Assembly: GCA_003550305.1 (NCBI GenBank)
Contig: QKYT01000126.1
Span: forward strand, 144,859 to 208,858
Length of the DNA: 64,000 bases
Direction of reading: 5' to 3'
From: Glomus cerebriforme
Taxonomy: Eukaryota > Glomeromycota > Glomeromycetes > Glomerales > Glomeraceae
Shown: piece after piece, positions 22,224 to 33,940 of the stretch
Layout of the letters: each line of letters opens with the position of its first letter
Position numbering within the stretch: position 1 is the stretch's first letter
Made by a program: the position numbers and the translations under genes
The notes under the pieces: generated by a model
Databases searched by the model: none
What the model was told of the DNA's origin: nothing
What the model saw: the letters and a program-made list of their open reading frames with translations, nothing else

Positions 22224-23401
22224 ATGGTAAGTTTTTACGTCGTTTTTTTTTTCGTTTTTTTTTTATTTTCATGAATTTTTAATAATTTAATTTATTTAAA
22301 GTCACGACAAGAGTTAATAGGTCCTCAGGGTAAATAATTTATTTCGACTCAAAAATGTTACAAATGTTACTTTGTCACGAAATTAACTTTATTCAAATAG
22401 GTCTTCGTAATGATGGTCGACGTGTTAATGAATTGCGTGATATGAAATGTAAAACTTCCGTATTAAGTCAAGCCGACGGATCAGCTTATATCGAACAAGG
22501 AAATACGAAATGTTTGGCTGCTGTTTACGGGCCTAGAGAGGTCCTTAATTGAATTTCTTATAAATTGATCCCAATATTTAATTATTTGACATTAGATTTT
22601 TAATTATTAACTGATTTTTTTTTTGCTTCTGCAGGCAAGAATGAAAGCTCAAATACTTCATAACAGAGCAAACATTAATGTAGAAATTTCTTTAGCTCCT
22701 TTTAGTATGAGTGAAAGGAAAAAAAGATCTAAGTCTGACAAGTAAATAATACTTTAATTCCTGTGCTATTATGGTTAAGATATTAATTGACGCGAACGCA
22801 ATTTCTATTGTTAAGACGTATCTTAGAAATCGCATCAGCTGTAAAACAAACTTTTGAACCGATCATAATGACAGAATTATTTGCCAGGTCTCAAATTGAT
22901 ATTTATTTACAAATACTACAATTTGATGGAGGTAAGTATTGAAATAAGCAAAAATTGATTTCAAGTTCGTAGTAAGTAAATTTCAAAAAAAATTTTCATA
23001 GGTATTGTTCAAATTTGCATAAATGCAGCAACATTAGCATTAATTGATGCGGGTATACCAATGAAAGACTATGTTTGTGCTTGTTCAGCTGGATGTATAA
23101 ATGATGAACCTGTCTTAGACTTGAATAACATTGAAGAAACTAATAATGTACCGGAATTAACTGTAGCTTTATTACCAAAAACTGATAAAATTACTCTGTT
23201 ACAGGTAAGAAGAGATTACGTGCCAAACATAAAGTTTCTTAATTTAACACTAATTCATTATAGATGGAATCTCGATTGCATGTTGATAAATTTCAACCAG
23301 TTATGGAAATGGCTGCTATAGGATGTAAAGAAATCCATACTATTCTGGATAAAGCCGTTAGGGAAAATGTTAAAGACTTACTTAAAAAGGTTTCTATCTA
23401 G
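22224..23401 (+). CDS. SKI6: Exosome core subunit RRP41 (RNase PH family)
   Basis: Seven exons join in frame to 244 aa: 22224-22226 (ATG only), 22302-22329, 22401-22540, 22635-22741, 22816-22931, 23002-23204, 23264-23401. The RNase PH fold motifs are clear: GLRNDGRRVNELRDMKC, QADGSAYIEQGNTK, AAVYGPREARMKAQ, FEPIIMTELFARSQIDIYLQ, LQFDGG, LALIDAGIPMKDYVCACSAG. Length equals that of yeast Ski6 and human EXOSC4. It forms part of the nuclear and cytoplasmic exosome ring for 3-prime to 5-prime RNA decay and rRNA processing. The start codon fills the whole first coding exon and is followed at once by GTAAGT. The donor after exon 3 reads GTCCTT, far from consensus, but no other joint keeps the conserved PREARMK segment. 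Confidence 0.93.
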
Positions 23402-23486
23402 GAAGGTAATTATGGATATTTTGAATTATTGAAAGAAGAACAATTTTTTTTATTTTAAAGAGAAACTGATCGAAAAATCGAATATT

Positions 23487-24162
23487 TTATTTTCTGCCCT
23501 TAATGCGTTTAAATATTTTCATAATTGGGCCTATTATTCTTTCTGCAGTCCATGGAGTCATCCATATACAAGCTGCAATGCGTAAAGGCATTATCGCCTT
23601 TACAAAAGAAGGGAATTTTATGTTAGACATGAAGTTGACATGTTATTCTTTATTATAATCTAAATACCTTGATAACAGCATAACTTGTAGCAGCATTTAA
23701 TGCAACTCTACTACCATTCTCAAAAGGTGGATAGCCATAATAAGTTACTACTTTATTAATAAATTTATTTCCTTCATCGAGTACTTGTTGAGGAAAAGGA
23801 ATTTGTATATCTGTAGTAGAAAGAAAAACGTAAACTAATGGTATAGGAACTATAGCAGTTAATTCATGTAAAATTGCAAATGAAACAATATATGACCCAG
23901 GTTTTGAACGAAAGTGTGCTGCATGTTTACGCCAGCCTTTTAAAGTTTCCGTTTGGCTGGTGGAAGAAAATGAGGAAGCTGTTAATTTACGACATGATAA
24001 AAAAGAATTATGGTATAATTGAATTATATGAAATGATTTATGTAAATTAAAATTTTTCGTATGAACCAAATTTAAAAAGAACGTCATTTTGAAGACCAAC
24101 GAAAAATTATCAAAATTGTTTAAGGGGTTATAACCGGGCAAAGATTTGACCAGAATTATCAT
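23487..24162 (-). CDS. Mitochondrial membrane protein, fungal HELTAIVP family (Mrx11-like)
   Basis: Two exons (24162-23668 and 23597-23487) join in frame to about 201 aa. A second ATG at 24087 may be the real start, because MTFFLNLVHTKNFNLHKSFH onward looks like a mitochondrial presequence. The conserved core is KPGSYIVSFAILHELTAIVP followed by a hydrophobic segment (IPLVYVFL). YYGYPPFENGSRVALNAATSYA and PLRIAACIWMTPW follow, the last part being supplied by exon 2. Similar proteins are conserved in fungal mitochondria, including, from memory, the yeast mitochondrial gene-expression organiser Mrx11; that link is uncertain. The gene is convergent with RRP41, 85 bases from its stop. Confidence 0.75.
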
Positions 24163-25088
24163 TAATTTTGGCCGGAATTAAAATGTGTTCAAAAAATCCC
24201 TAAAAATCGATCAACTTTAAATCAATTGTTATAAAAAAAAATGGCTAAAGTGCTTTTTGTCTTGAATATAATCATTTTTTTTTCATTATACAATTTTCCG
24301 ATCCTTAAATTATTCTGCCTCACTTCCTTAAATATATTTTATAACAAAATTTAATATAGTATTTATTCCAGTTTGCAAATACAGCTACGAACTTTCAGAA
24401 TTCTTTATAATCATATCCAATGCACAACAAAATTCTTATAGAATTTTGTTGTGTGGAAAGGGTGTGTAAGGAGGCAAGATATCAAGTTGGTGAAATAGGT
24501 AATGAATTTTTAGCATATTTGATACTTAGTTTTATCTGCATTACATTCCGGCAACTAAATAATTACTTACTTTTTCCATTAAACAAAATATATACATTTT
24601 CAGTCTAGTAGCAAAAATTTCATATACTGTATTAATTATAAAACAGGATGCTAATAATGTATAATAATTATAAGGATACCTTATTTTGAAAAATGATTTT
24701 TAATAGTAAATTGTGTTGAATTGTTGAATTTAATGGCTAGTAATTAATTATTTAATTTCCTTAGTTTTATTTGTTTACTTTAGTTCCTTCATATACATTA
24801 TTTAATTACCTCATATATCATTAACTTTTATTTGATCCTTCATATACATTGTTTAATTACCTCATATATCATTAATTAACTTTTATTTGATCCTTCATAT
24901 ACATTATTTAATTACTTCATATACTATTAATTAATAATCGTACCACAAACACACCATTTTCTTAAATTCTCTTAATAAAAAAAATTTTATTTTTCTCATC
25001 TTGATAAGTTATCTTTCAATACTATGCATTATGATGAAATTTGCATAAATTAAATTACAATTTAATTATCACCAAGAATCTTTATTAA
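24163..25088. other. Intergenic region with one short tandem repeat
   Basis: A/T-rich spacer between two minus-strand genes. Apart from the repeat at 24786-24935 nothing structured was seen. A plus-strand open frame at 24420-24608 has no family features. Confidence 0.55.
24786..24935. repeat. Three-copy tandem repeat, unit about 44-55 bases
   Basis: Three adjacent copies begin with CCTTCATATACATTATTTAA, or a one-base variant, at 24786, 24837 and 24892. The first two units are 51 and 55 bases and the third is shorter and more diverged. Confidence 0.75.
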
Positions 25089-26629
25089 TTATCTTCTATC
25101 TCTTCTTCTTTCTCGAGAACGTGATCTTGACCTAGATCGGTAACGGCCACGGTTCCTTTCCCTATCTCTTCTATCATACTTATCATAATCTCTATCTGAC
25201 CTTCTCAAAGATGGTGGGCTTGCAGATCGAGATCTCCTTCTTGAATGATCTTCTCTACCATTAGAATAACTATTTCGTCCTCTTCCACCTTTATCATCCC
25301 TAACCCTTTCCCTATTTCGTTCTCTTTCTCTTTCTCGATCACGATCACGATCACGATCACGATCCCTTTCCTTTTCCCGATAAGAAAATGAGGAATGTTT
25401 ATCTTCTTTTCCAATTTTTTGTTTTTCGTTGTTATAATTGTCTGTATGATCAAATACAAGGTCATATTTATCAACAGGTTCATCGTCTCCAGCTCGATAT
25501 TTTGTACGTTTCTCTAAACTTGTGGATCCTCCATAACCTTCACCACCATGTTTTTTCATTTTTGAACTTAACCAATCTTTATGAAGTTTTGAAACAGATT
25601 GAGAGAAATCTACCTTGATTCTTCTATCATCAATTAAGACATTGTTCATTTTAAAATATGCGGTTTCACAATCTTCCTTATTCTCAAATTCGATAAAAGC
25701 ATAACCTAAAGAATCTCCAGTTTTTTTATCACGAATAATTTCACAACTACTAATAGTACCAAATCTTGAAAAAATTAATTCTAAATCTTCATCTCTTGTT
25801 ACCTGATTTAATTTACATACAAAGAGAACATTTTCAGGTGGTTTTACCTCAGCAAAAGGTAAATCGCCAATCATTTCTAATGTTAATGCTTGTGCTTGCG
25901 CTTCTCTTTGTCTTTTTATTTTTTCCATTTCTTCAGGTGGTAATTCAGGTTCAATACTTTCATCTTCTCCTATCCTTACAGTATCTAACATTTCTTTTGT
26001 TGGTGAAGGGCTTTTATCAGGTATTTCAAGACCTTCGAGATCATCAAATGGATCGTCGAGTACAGAAGTATGCTTAATCCTAATGTCTTTATATGGTCTT
26101 CCGTCTTCATCACAATATGCATTATTAATTTTTTCTAAAGTATCGAATCCTTCTGCTACTTCTCCAAACACTGTATATTTACCATCTAAATAATCTAAAT
26201 TTTCTCCTGTTGTAATAAAAAATTGCGATCCACTAACTCCTCCTTTACCCTCTGCTCCATCGCTTGCTACTGCCATCGAAACTGTACCTATTTTTTTATG
26301 TTTTAATTTTGATCTTATTTCTGCAGGAAAATATTTTTCTGACTGTCCATTTAAGATACCAAATATTGATTCTCCTCCTTTACCAGTTGCCGTTGGATCT
26401 CCTGTTTGTACCATAAAATCTTTTTGAACATTATGAAAACAACAGAAATTATAATATTTAATTTTACACAACTTTAGAAAGTTTAAACAAGTTTTTGGAC
26501 ATAGTTTTGTGTGAAGATCTATAACTATATCACCAACCGAAGTTTCAATATAAACGCTCACTAAAGGGAAAATTAAATTTTATTTAGTATTAAATAATAA
26601 CGAGTTGAAATCAAGAAAAAATACATACT
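25089..26629 (-). CDS. PPIL4: Cyclophilin with RRM, PPIL4 type
   Basis: About 490 aa, coded almost entirely by one exon (26560-25089). Residues 1-165 are a cyclophilin domain ([55 protein letters not shown]). An RRM follows at about 245-325 ([27 protein letters not shown]). The C-terminus is an Arg/Asp/Ser-rich tail of PPIL4 type. Role: nuclear peptidyl-prolyl isomerase linked to the spliceosome. The exon has no ATG before SVYIETS; it starts TG AGC GTT after a good acceptor (CCCTTTAG at 26568-26561). A consensus donor GTATGT follows an A at 26629. Splicing A|TG therefore makes the ATG, and no upstream ATG is seen nearby. It is divergent from RPS14. Confidence 0.9.
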
Positions 26630-26823
26630 TTTTATGAATAGATCTCTGAAAAGAATACGGGATATGAACAAATTAGATAAGTAGATCTTTAAAGGAGCCG
26701 GTCGCACAGTCCTGTTAGTGTCCTATTAGGCTATTGGCCAAATCAATCTGCAAAAAAAATTTTTTATAAAAAAAATTTTTTCCAATTTCCAAAATAAAAA
26801 GGTTCTTTTCGGGTTAATAAGAA
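26630..26823. promoter_or_regulatory. Shared divergent promoter PPIL4 / RPS14
   Basis: Fewer than 200 bases lie between the first base of the spliced PPIL4 start codon and the RPS14 ATG. The PPIL4 5-prime leader exon also lies here. No named promoter element was recognised. Confidence 0.45.
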
Positions 26824-27684
<861 letters not shown>

Positions 27685-27903
27685 ATGTGCATTAAAAAGA
27701 AAAAAGAACTTTCATATTGTTTATTTTTATTTTAGAAGTGTAGTAATGGTTGAATTAAAAATATAAAATTATAATAAAGATTTGAGTTTGGCATTTTAAA
27801 AAAAAGGCTTTTATTCAATGATTTAAATAAATATAAATGACTGAAAGAAAATAAATAATTAAACTAGACATTTCATTTCTATATCTAAATTGCATCTTAA
27901 TTT

Positions 27904-29373
27904 TCACTCAAGTAAAGCGTTGACAGCTCTTCCGATTATGAGAGTCGAAGGAGCAATAACATGCTGTTTTTCCACCACTTCACCCAAAGTAGCAACGGTA
28001 GAGCGAATGATACGTTCATTAGGACGATTTCCATTTTCCACAAATACAGCAGGAAGATCATTAGGATAATTATTTTTTAATAATTCTTTTGATAATTCAT
28101 TAGCTTTTCCAACAGCCATAAGCACAACAGTAGTACGCATTTCATGATATTGTGGAACTTGTGGTAATCTACCTTGAGTTCCTTGACCAGTAATAATTAA
28201 AACTTGATCAGATAAACCCCTATGAGTAACAGGTACATTAGCAGCCATAGGAGCAGATAAAGCACTACTAATACCAGGTATAACCTGTACATTATACCCC
28301 TTTTTCTTAAAAAATGATATTTCTTCCCCTCCCCTACCAAATAAGAATGGATCTCCGATTTTTAATCTAACAACACTTTTACCTTTTTCTAAACCTTCTA
28401 AACACCAGTTCTGGATTTCTTCTTGTGATTCATCAGATTTAGTAGATTTTTGTGTGCCAGACTTAGCTGAAGCTAAACGTATTTCACATTTTACAATAGA
28501 AAATATTTCTAAAGGAATTAATCGATCAGATACAACTAAATCTGCATTAGATAAAGCTTTAGTTGCTTTATGAGTTAATAAAGAAGGATCCCCTGGACCC
28601 GCTCCAACTAAAATTAATTGTCCCTTTTTCGTTTGACATTCTTTATTCAAAGATAGTGTTTCAAAGCTTGGAACTATTTGTTTCTCATAATAAGGTAATA
28701 AAGCTTCGATAACATTATCATCCAATTTTTGTAAATTTTCAATTGACCAATCTTCACAAAATTTTGTCATCCATTTCATACGTTTACTTGAAGATTTATA
28801 ATCTGAATCAATTTTACGTATTTTTTGTCTTAGATTACCAACTTTACTAATAGCTTCACTGATACCATTTGGAAGATTTTCAGAAATATGTTTACGAACA
28901 ATGTTGGCTAATTTAGGACCTTGACCATTTGTACTAACCGCAATTTGCAAAGGACCATCTCTATACTCCGACATAAAATAAAAGTCACATAAAGGTGGTA
29001 CATCAGCTACATTAATAGGAAGTTTTTTTTTTTTGCTTAATTGATAAATTTCTTTAGATTTAATTGGATCATCTATAGCTGTTAATACGATATCAACATC
29101 CCCTTCTAAATCAATTGGGTCAAATTCTCTATTAATATATTTATAAATTTGATTTTGTTTGATCCGATATTTTAACTCAGGATGTAATCCTTGTTCAGGA
29201 CAAACCAATATTACATTTGCATCTGCCTCAAGAGATTTTAGTACTCTTCCGCATGCTACTTCTCCTCCCCCTACTATTAAAACATTCTTGGAATTTGCAC
29301 GCCAAGCTAATAACAAGGAGCCTCCTGTTCTAACGGGTGGATATTCTTCTGTTATTCCTTCTGTCGTTGACAT
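27904..29373 (-). CDS. MET1: Siroheme synthase-like fusion: precorrin-2 dehydrogenase plus uroporphyrinogen-III methyltransferase
   Basis: Single-exon gene, 489 aa. Residues 1-~215 form a Met8/CysG-N type domain: NAD-binding motif VLIVGGGEVACGRVLKSLEA, then NVADVPPLCDFYFMSEYRD and STNGQGPKLANIVRKHI. Residues ~250-489 form the SAM-dependent methyltransferase: LVGAGPGDPSLLTHKATKAL, VVSDRLIPLE, RLKIGDPFLFGRGGEEISFF, VIPGISSALSAPMAANVPVT, HRGLSDQVLIITGQG. Together these steps convert uroporphyrinogen III to sirohydrochlorin, the precursor of siroheme for sulfite and nitrite reductase. Whether the N-terminal part keeps ferrochelatase activity cannot be told. In yeast the activities are divided between Met1 and Met8; the order here resembles fungal Met1 and bacterial CysG but reversed relative to none of them. 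Confidence 0.9.
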   Translation of the reverse strand: MSTTEGITEEYPPVRTGGSLLLAWRANSKNVLIVGGGEVACGRVLKSLEADANVILVCPEQGLHPELKYRIKQNQIYKYINREFDPIDLEGDVDIVLTAIDDPIKSKEIYQLSKKKKLPINVADVPPLCDFYFMSEYRDGPLQIAVSTNGQGPKLANIVRKHISENLPNGISEAISKVGNLRQKIRKIDSDYKSSSKRMKWMTKFCEDWSIENLQKLDDNVIEALLPYYEKQIVPSFETLSLNKECQTKKGQLILVGAGPGDPSLLTHKATKALSNADLVVSDRLIPLEIFSIVKCEIRLASAKSGTQKSTKSDESQEEIQNWCLEGLEKGKSVVRLKIGDPFLFGRGGEEISFFKKKGYNVQVIPGISSALSAPMAANVPVTHRGLSDQVLIITGQGTQGRLPQVPQYHEMRTTVVLMAVGKANELSKELLKNNYPNDLPAVFVENGNRPNERIIRSTVATLGEVVEKQHVIAPSTLIIGRAVNALLE

Positions 29374-30184
29374 TAGTTTTAATATCTCTCGAAAAATGAA
29401 ATTAGATAGATAATCAGTTTTCAGTATATGTAAACTTTTTGGCGGGAAAAATCGTAAAATTAAGGGTTACCAAAATAGGTTTAGTGGCATTTTAGACCGA
29501 CAAAGTAACTTCGCGTTGAAATTTGGCACAGTAACGTACTGGCGAAACAAAAACTTATCTTTGGTTATAACAGGCTGAATGAAATGTAGGTAAGTGTGAA
29601 TCGTAAGTTTATTTTCCTTTTTATGCATTCATACTATTTTTGTTTTGTTATAATTTCCATTCTTTTATCCAGACGTAATCCAATCGATATTTTTCTTGTA
29701 AACAAGGGATTTATATTAATTGGGATCCAAGCATTCCCAGATAATTACTCCTACATAAAAATATTTGGTTTATTGATCTAGTCAAAGACAATATATTCAT
29801 AGGGCTATCACTGATCAACCTGTATTTCACGCTTATTCTTGAGATCTCTTCAACATCAGAATAATGATGGGACTATGGGAGCATTACAGGAACGTTATTC
29901 ATAATTTCTATCATGTCTTGTATTCGATACACTACTTAACACGACCTTTGCGCTTACAATATATGACCACTTCCGGTTTTCGCATTTTTCGGATATAAAT
30001 CCGAAGATTCTTTCTAATTGCGAGTCGATATTTGGAATTTATTGATTCTGGAGATGAAACAGTGCTAAATAATAATGGATATATGTTTTATATATTTTAA
30101 TAAAGTTTTGGAATAAATGATGATGTCAAGTTAATGTCGTCGAAAAATCACGCGCTCATACCGATCACTTTGCCAAGGATAGTT
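29374..30184. other. Intergenic region, no gene recognised
   Basis: A/T-rich sequence upstream of the siroheme gene. It presumably includes that gene's promoter. A plus-strand open frame at 29596-29781 shows no family features. Confidence 0.5.
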
Positions 30185-31960
30185 TATTTTCGATGCATAC
30201 ATATTAAATGTACAATTAAATACTTTGTTTTTCTGATGCATTTACACACCCACGCCCACATATATGGTAAATACAAAATTAATAGAATATATGATTAAAG
30301 TAGAAATATTTCTGCAATAAAAAACATTCAACAATTACATAGATTTATTAGACAATTATTAAATTACAAAATAAAATAAAAAACAAGCTAGTTTACAAAA
30401 AAAAATACCTTAAACACTATTATATATATGGTTAGACGTTACTTCTTCACAAGATACGACTAAATCCAACCACCAAGATGACAAATCCTTTTAGCCTGTT
30501 AGGTCTGATTTAGTTATTCTGATCCGTTCCCCTTTGTCCCTTTGAGATTATGTTCATATACGATCTATCCCACTATTCAATACTTCACTTATAGTTGTTC
30601 GGATTGTTTTTGTGTCCTTTTGACCAATATGTATATTGTCTTTTTAATAAAGATTCTTCATCTTCCCTTCAAGAATCTTATCTAATTGTTCCAGCTCATT
30701 CACACCAAACTTATTTTTCTGATTTCTCACCAGACCAACTAATGGGATATATTTTTAGTTCTAAGCTAATATTATTATCTCCAGTTCCTCTCAAAACGAA
30801 AATGTCCGAATAGCCAAAGCGACCTAATCCTTTTGGTTTTTGGCCATCCTACTAATGAAAGTTCTGGGACACGACGTCTTAATGGCAGAAGACTTTCGAA
30901 TATATATATATATATACAATTGCCTGTCTGGCTTATCTACCGCTAACAGAGACATCTGTATTCTGTAACCGTGTTAGTAGGAAGATTTTTAGAATTTTAA
31001 TGAAGGGCATGATGCGACAAGCTTTCAACAAGAAGGGTATCATTGACAACCTGTCTATACACTAACTTGTTCTTGTTTTGTTCTAAGATTCGGCATCTTG
31101 AGACTTACCAGTAGATGAAATACCACTGAAATACCTGTGTCAGCATCATTATTCATTTTTCTTATTCTTTTCAATCCTTCCTTTTGTTTAGTTTGAAGAA
31201 TAAGTTTTTCAGTCCATTTTTTGTTGAAGACAGATTCTAATGCTTCGCCCACCCACTTCCGACATCATTTGTATAACAATAGCGAAATATTAGACTAATA
31301 TCATTCTCGAACTCTTCTGCGCTTGTGTATTTATCATTCTTTAACTTTGAATTTATAATAAATAGGTCCTCTTCAACATGTTTATAAAATGGACAAGCAT
31401 AATACTTGTTCTCGAGTTCACGACAACATAAGTTAATAAATTCAATGTTCTTGTAGTTTCCTTATGAAGATTTGGTCGAAAAGCTTTAGAAAGATCTTTG
31501 GCAGGACTTTTTTGGGCAGGACGCAACAGTAGCAACAACAGGCACTAGATTCTTTTTCACATTCCTTGATAACTCCTGCGGCCCTGCCAGTACGCCACCA
31601 AATCGTTACCATTTCGTTCCGATTCACCTGTTGTGAGAATAATTACTTCCTCTTCCAGAATCAGTAGAACCTTATTAATAATAAAGTTAGGGCACCTGAA
31701 TTAAGAACATCTGGAGTGGGTATCACCGTACCAATATCAAACACAGTAATTTTCCTGAAAGTCAACTAGGAATTATCCCTCCTTTGCAAAGTAAAAAACG
31801 CATTTTTCTCTCCAAGGTTGAAAAAGAGTTTTTATGCAGAAAATTTTCCGCTTCTTCCAAAAATTGACTGACCCAAGAATCGTCAAGGTCATGCCAGTTT
31901 TTCGAAAACGGTGATGAGGCAATGACTTATCGCGACAAAGATCTAAAACCATCGATATGG
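30185..31960. repeat. Direct duplication, copy A
   Basis: This segment resembles 32290-33940 in the same orientation along almost its whole length. Shared landmarks include ATACTTTGTTTTTCTGATGC near 30220 against ATACTTTGTTTTTCCGATGC near 32330, AACAAGAAGGGTATCATTG near 31027 against AACAAGAAGAGCATCATTA near 32986, and the CATTTTTTGTTGAA motif near 31215 and 33185. Many substitutions and indels separate the two copies. Confidence 0.8.
30430..31960 (-). pseudogene. Decayed gene, bromodomain-like and PD-(D/E)XK-like parts, copy A
   Basis: Reading the minus strand from 31960 downward, coding fragments appear in changing frames. An N-terminal piece DLDDSWVSQFLEEAENFL is followed near 31430-31210 by a bromodomain-like stretch: CRELENKYYACPFYKHVEED, NDKYTSAEEFENDISLIFRY, ALESVFNKKWTEK. 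Farther down, near 30840-30440, comes GRFGYSDIFVLRGTG, ISLELK, then after a one-base shift YIPLVGLVRNQKNKFGVNEL, and a C-terminal LKGFVILVVGFSRIL. That second part resembles a PD-(D/E)XK-nuclease-like family which I recall as expanded in Rhizophagus (inference). Several in-frame stops and frameshifts mean it is not functional as a whole. Confidence 0.6.
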
Positions 31961-32289
31961 CTGCTTTGAGTACTTATTTAGATTATTTAGATAAGAATAC
32001 GTTCGGAACAGTGTTTAACGTGTATAAGGTCTTAAATACAAATGAACGTGGTATAGTGATATACGCGACTGATTTTTATATGTCATCTCGTGGTCACCTG
32101 GCGTCATTATTTTTTTGAAATATTTGCTGATCCGACGCGTTTCTGAATTTTTATATTATTATGAATAACCCTTTGAAAAATGTTCAAAATCAAAAGAGAA
32201 CTTCTGAGAGATTATTATAATTGAGCACGTTGCGGGAGCTGTTGATTTTTATTGAATGGAAGATGAAAACCAAACAAATGGACAACAAA

Positions 32290-33940
32290 TGCAACAAATA
32301 GATTCATACACTGTTAAATGTACACATTAAATACTTTGTTTTTCCGATGCATTTACACGCCACGCCCACATACGAAAGATTTCCAACAATAAAACTTGTG
32401 AAAAAACCTTCAACATGGATTAATTAGTCTAAAAAATAAAATTTACCATATATTAGTTAGATGTTATTACTTCAACAGTCCTCCACAAGATGCGACTAAA
32501 TCCAACAACAACAATCCTTTTAGTGGACTAGGTCTATTCTGTTCATCGAACACCCCTGGCTGGAATAACCAATAGCTTGTCCCTTTGTGATTATCTTCAT
32601 ATATGATCCCAATACATCACCTATAGTTTGGATTATTTTTTGTATCTTTTGATTAATATTGTCTTTTTAAATTCTTCATCTTCCTTTTCGAGAACCTGAT
32701 CTAATTTTTCCAGCTCATTCGCACCAAATTTTTTATCTGATTTTTCACCAGACCAACTAATGAGAAATATTTTAGTTCTAAGCTCTGAATAACAAAAGCG
32801 ACCTAATTCTTTGACTTTTTGCCATCAATTACTAAGAAAGCTCTGGGACACTAACAAGGTCGCGGATGTCGCTGTCTTACCTATCCTTCGGGTAATTATC
32901 GAAAGTCATCTGTCGTAAAAAGGTTTTAGAACTTTAATAAAGGGAACGATATTACCTGCAACAAGGTTGTCATATGCCGAAGCAACAAGAAGAGCATCAT
33001 TAACAACCTGTCTATATATCTAACTTATTCTTGTTTTATTCTTAGACTCGTTCCTGAGTTCTTATTGAGCATAAGTTAATAACGTAAACGCAAAAAAGAT
33101 GATATTTAAACATGAACTATTTGTGTTAGTTTCATTATCTCTTGCTCTTTTCGTTCTCCCTTTGAGGAATGGATTTTTTCAGTCCATTTTTTGTTGAAAA
33201 CAAACTTTCACTTCTGACATCAGCATATGTATAATAATTATGAAATATTAGACAATTTTCTTTCTCAAACTCTTTTGTTCTTGTGTATTAATCACTCTCT
33301 AACTTTGAATTTATAATAGATAGATCCATACATCAACATGTTTATAGAATTTCGAGAAGCTCTGGAAAGATCTTTTTGATTGACTTTTTTGGGGATGCAA
33401 CAATAGCAACAGCAGGCACTAGATTCTCTTTTTCATGTTCTTTGATCACCCCCTGCCAGTATGTTTGCAAATCTTTTTTACATTGTAAACGTTTACTTGT
33501 TGTTAAGAAAGAAGATTGTTAACAGTGCAAAAAAAAGCGTAGTATGATGTTATTACCCAATTTTTATATATTTCTTGTAAAAAAAAAAAGTGCAATGCTA
33601 TAAAATATCATAGCACACTTTTTTTATACCAACATTTTTATTTAGTAGTAAAAGAAGATACATAGCCGGTTCCTCCTTCAAAACAGCAGACTTTACCAAC
33701 AACAAAGTTAATTGAAAACTTGGAGTGGATACCAAGTGAACAAATCCAGTAATTGTACTAATTCTCCAGTAATTTTTCTGAAAACAAACTAGTTACCCTC
33801 CTTTGCAAAATAATAAAATACACACTTTTTTCTTTAAAGCCAAAAAAAAGTTTTTATATCCATTTAGGTAATGTGAGTTTTTGAAAATGGTAATAAGGCA
33901 ATGATATTATTGTAACAAAGATCTAAAAAATTTCACTATT
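32290..33940. repeat. Direct duplication, copy B
   Basis: Second copy of the segment at 30185-31960, same orientation, shorter because of internal deletions (for example about 80 bases missing before the position corresponding to the PFYKHV motif). Confidence 0.8.
32440..33940 (-). pseudogene. Decayed gene, bromodomain-like and PD-(D/E)XK-like parts, copy B
   Basis: Minus-strand fragments parallel to those of copy A. FYKHVD is followed by a degraded YTR-KEFEKENCLIFHNYYTY stretch near 33350-33200. LELKYFSLVGLVKNQ lies near 32790-32740 and, after a frameshift, KFGANELEKLDQVLEKEDEE. The C-terminal fragment GFSRILWRTVEVITSN lies near 32510-32455. Stops and shifts differ from those in copy A, so decay was at least partly independent after duplication. 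This copy keeps the end of the nuclease-like domain better, while copy A keeps the bromodomain-like part better. Confidence 0.55.

Noticed and set aside
24786..24935. CRISPR-like array
   Set aside because: Three contiguous imperfect copies without spacers in a eukaryotic context; it is a simple tandem repeat.
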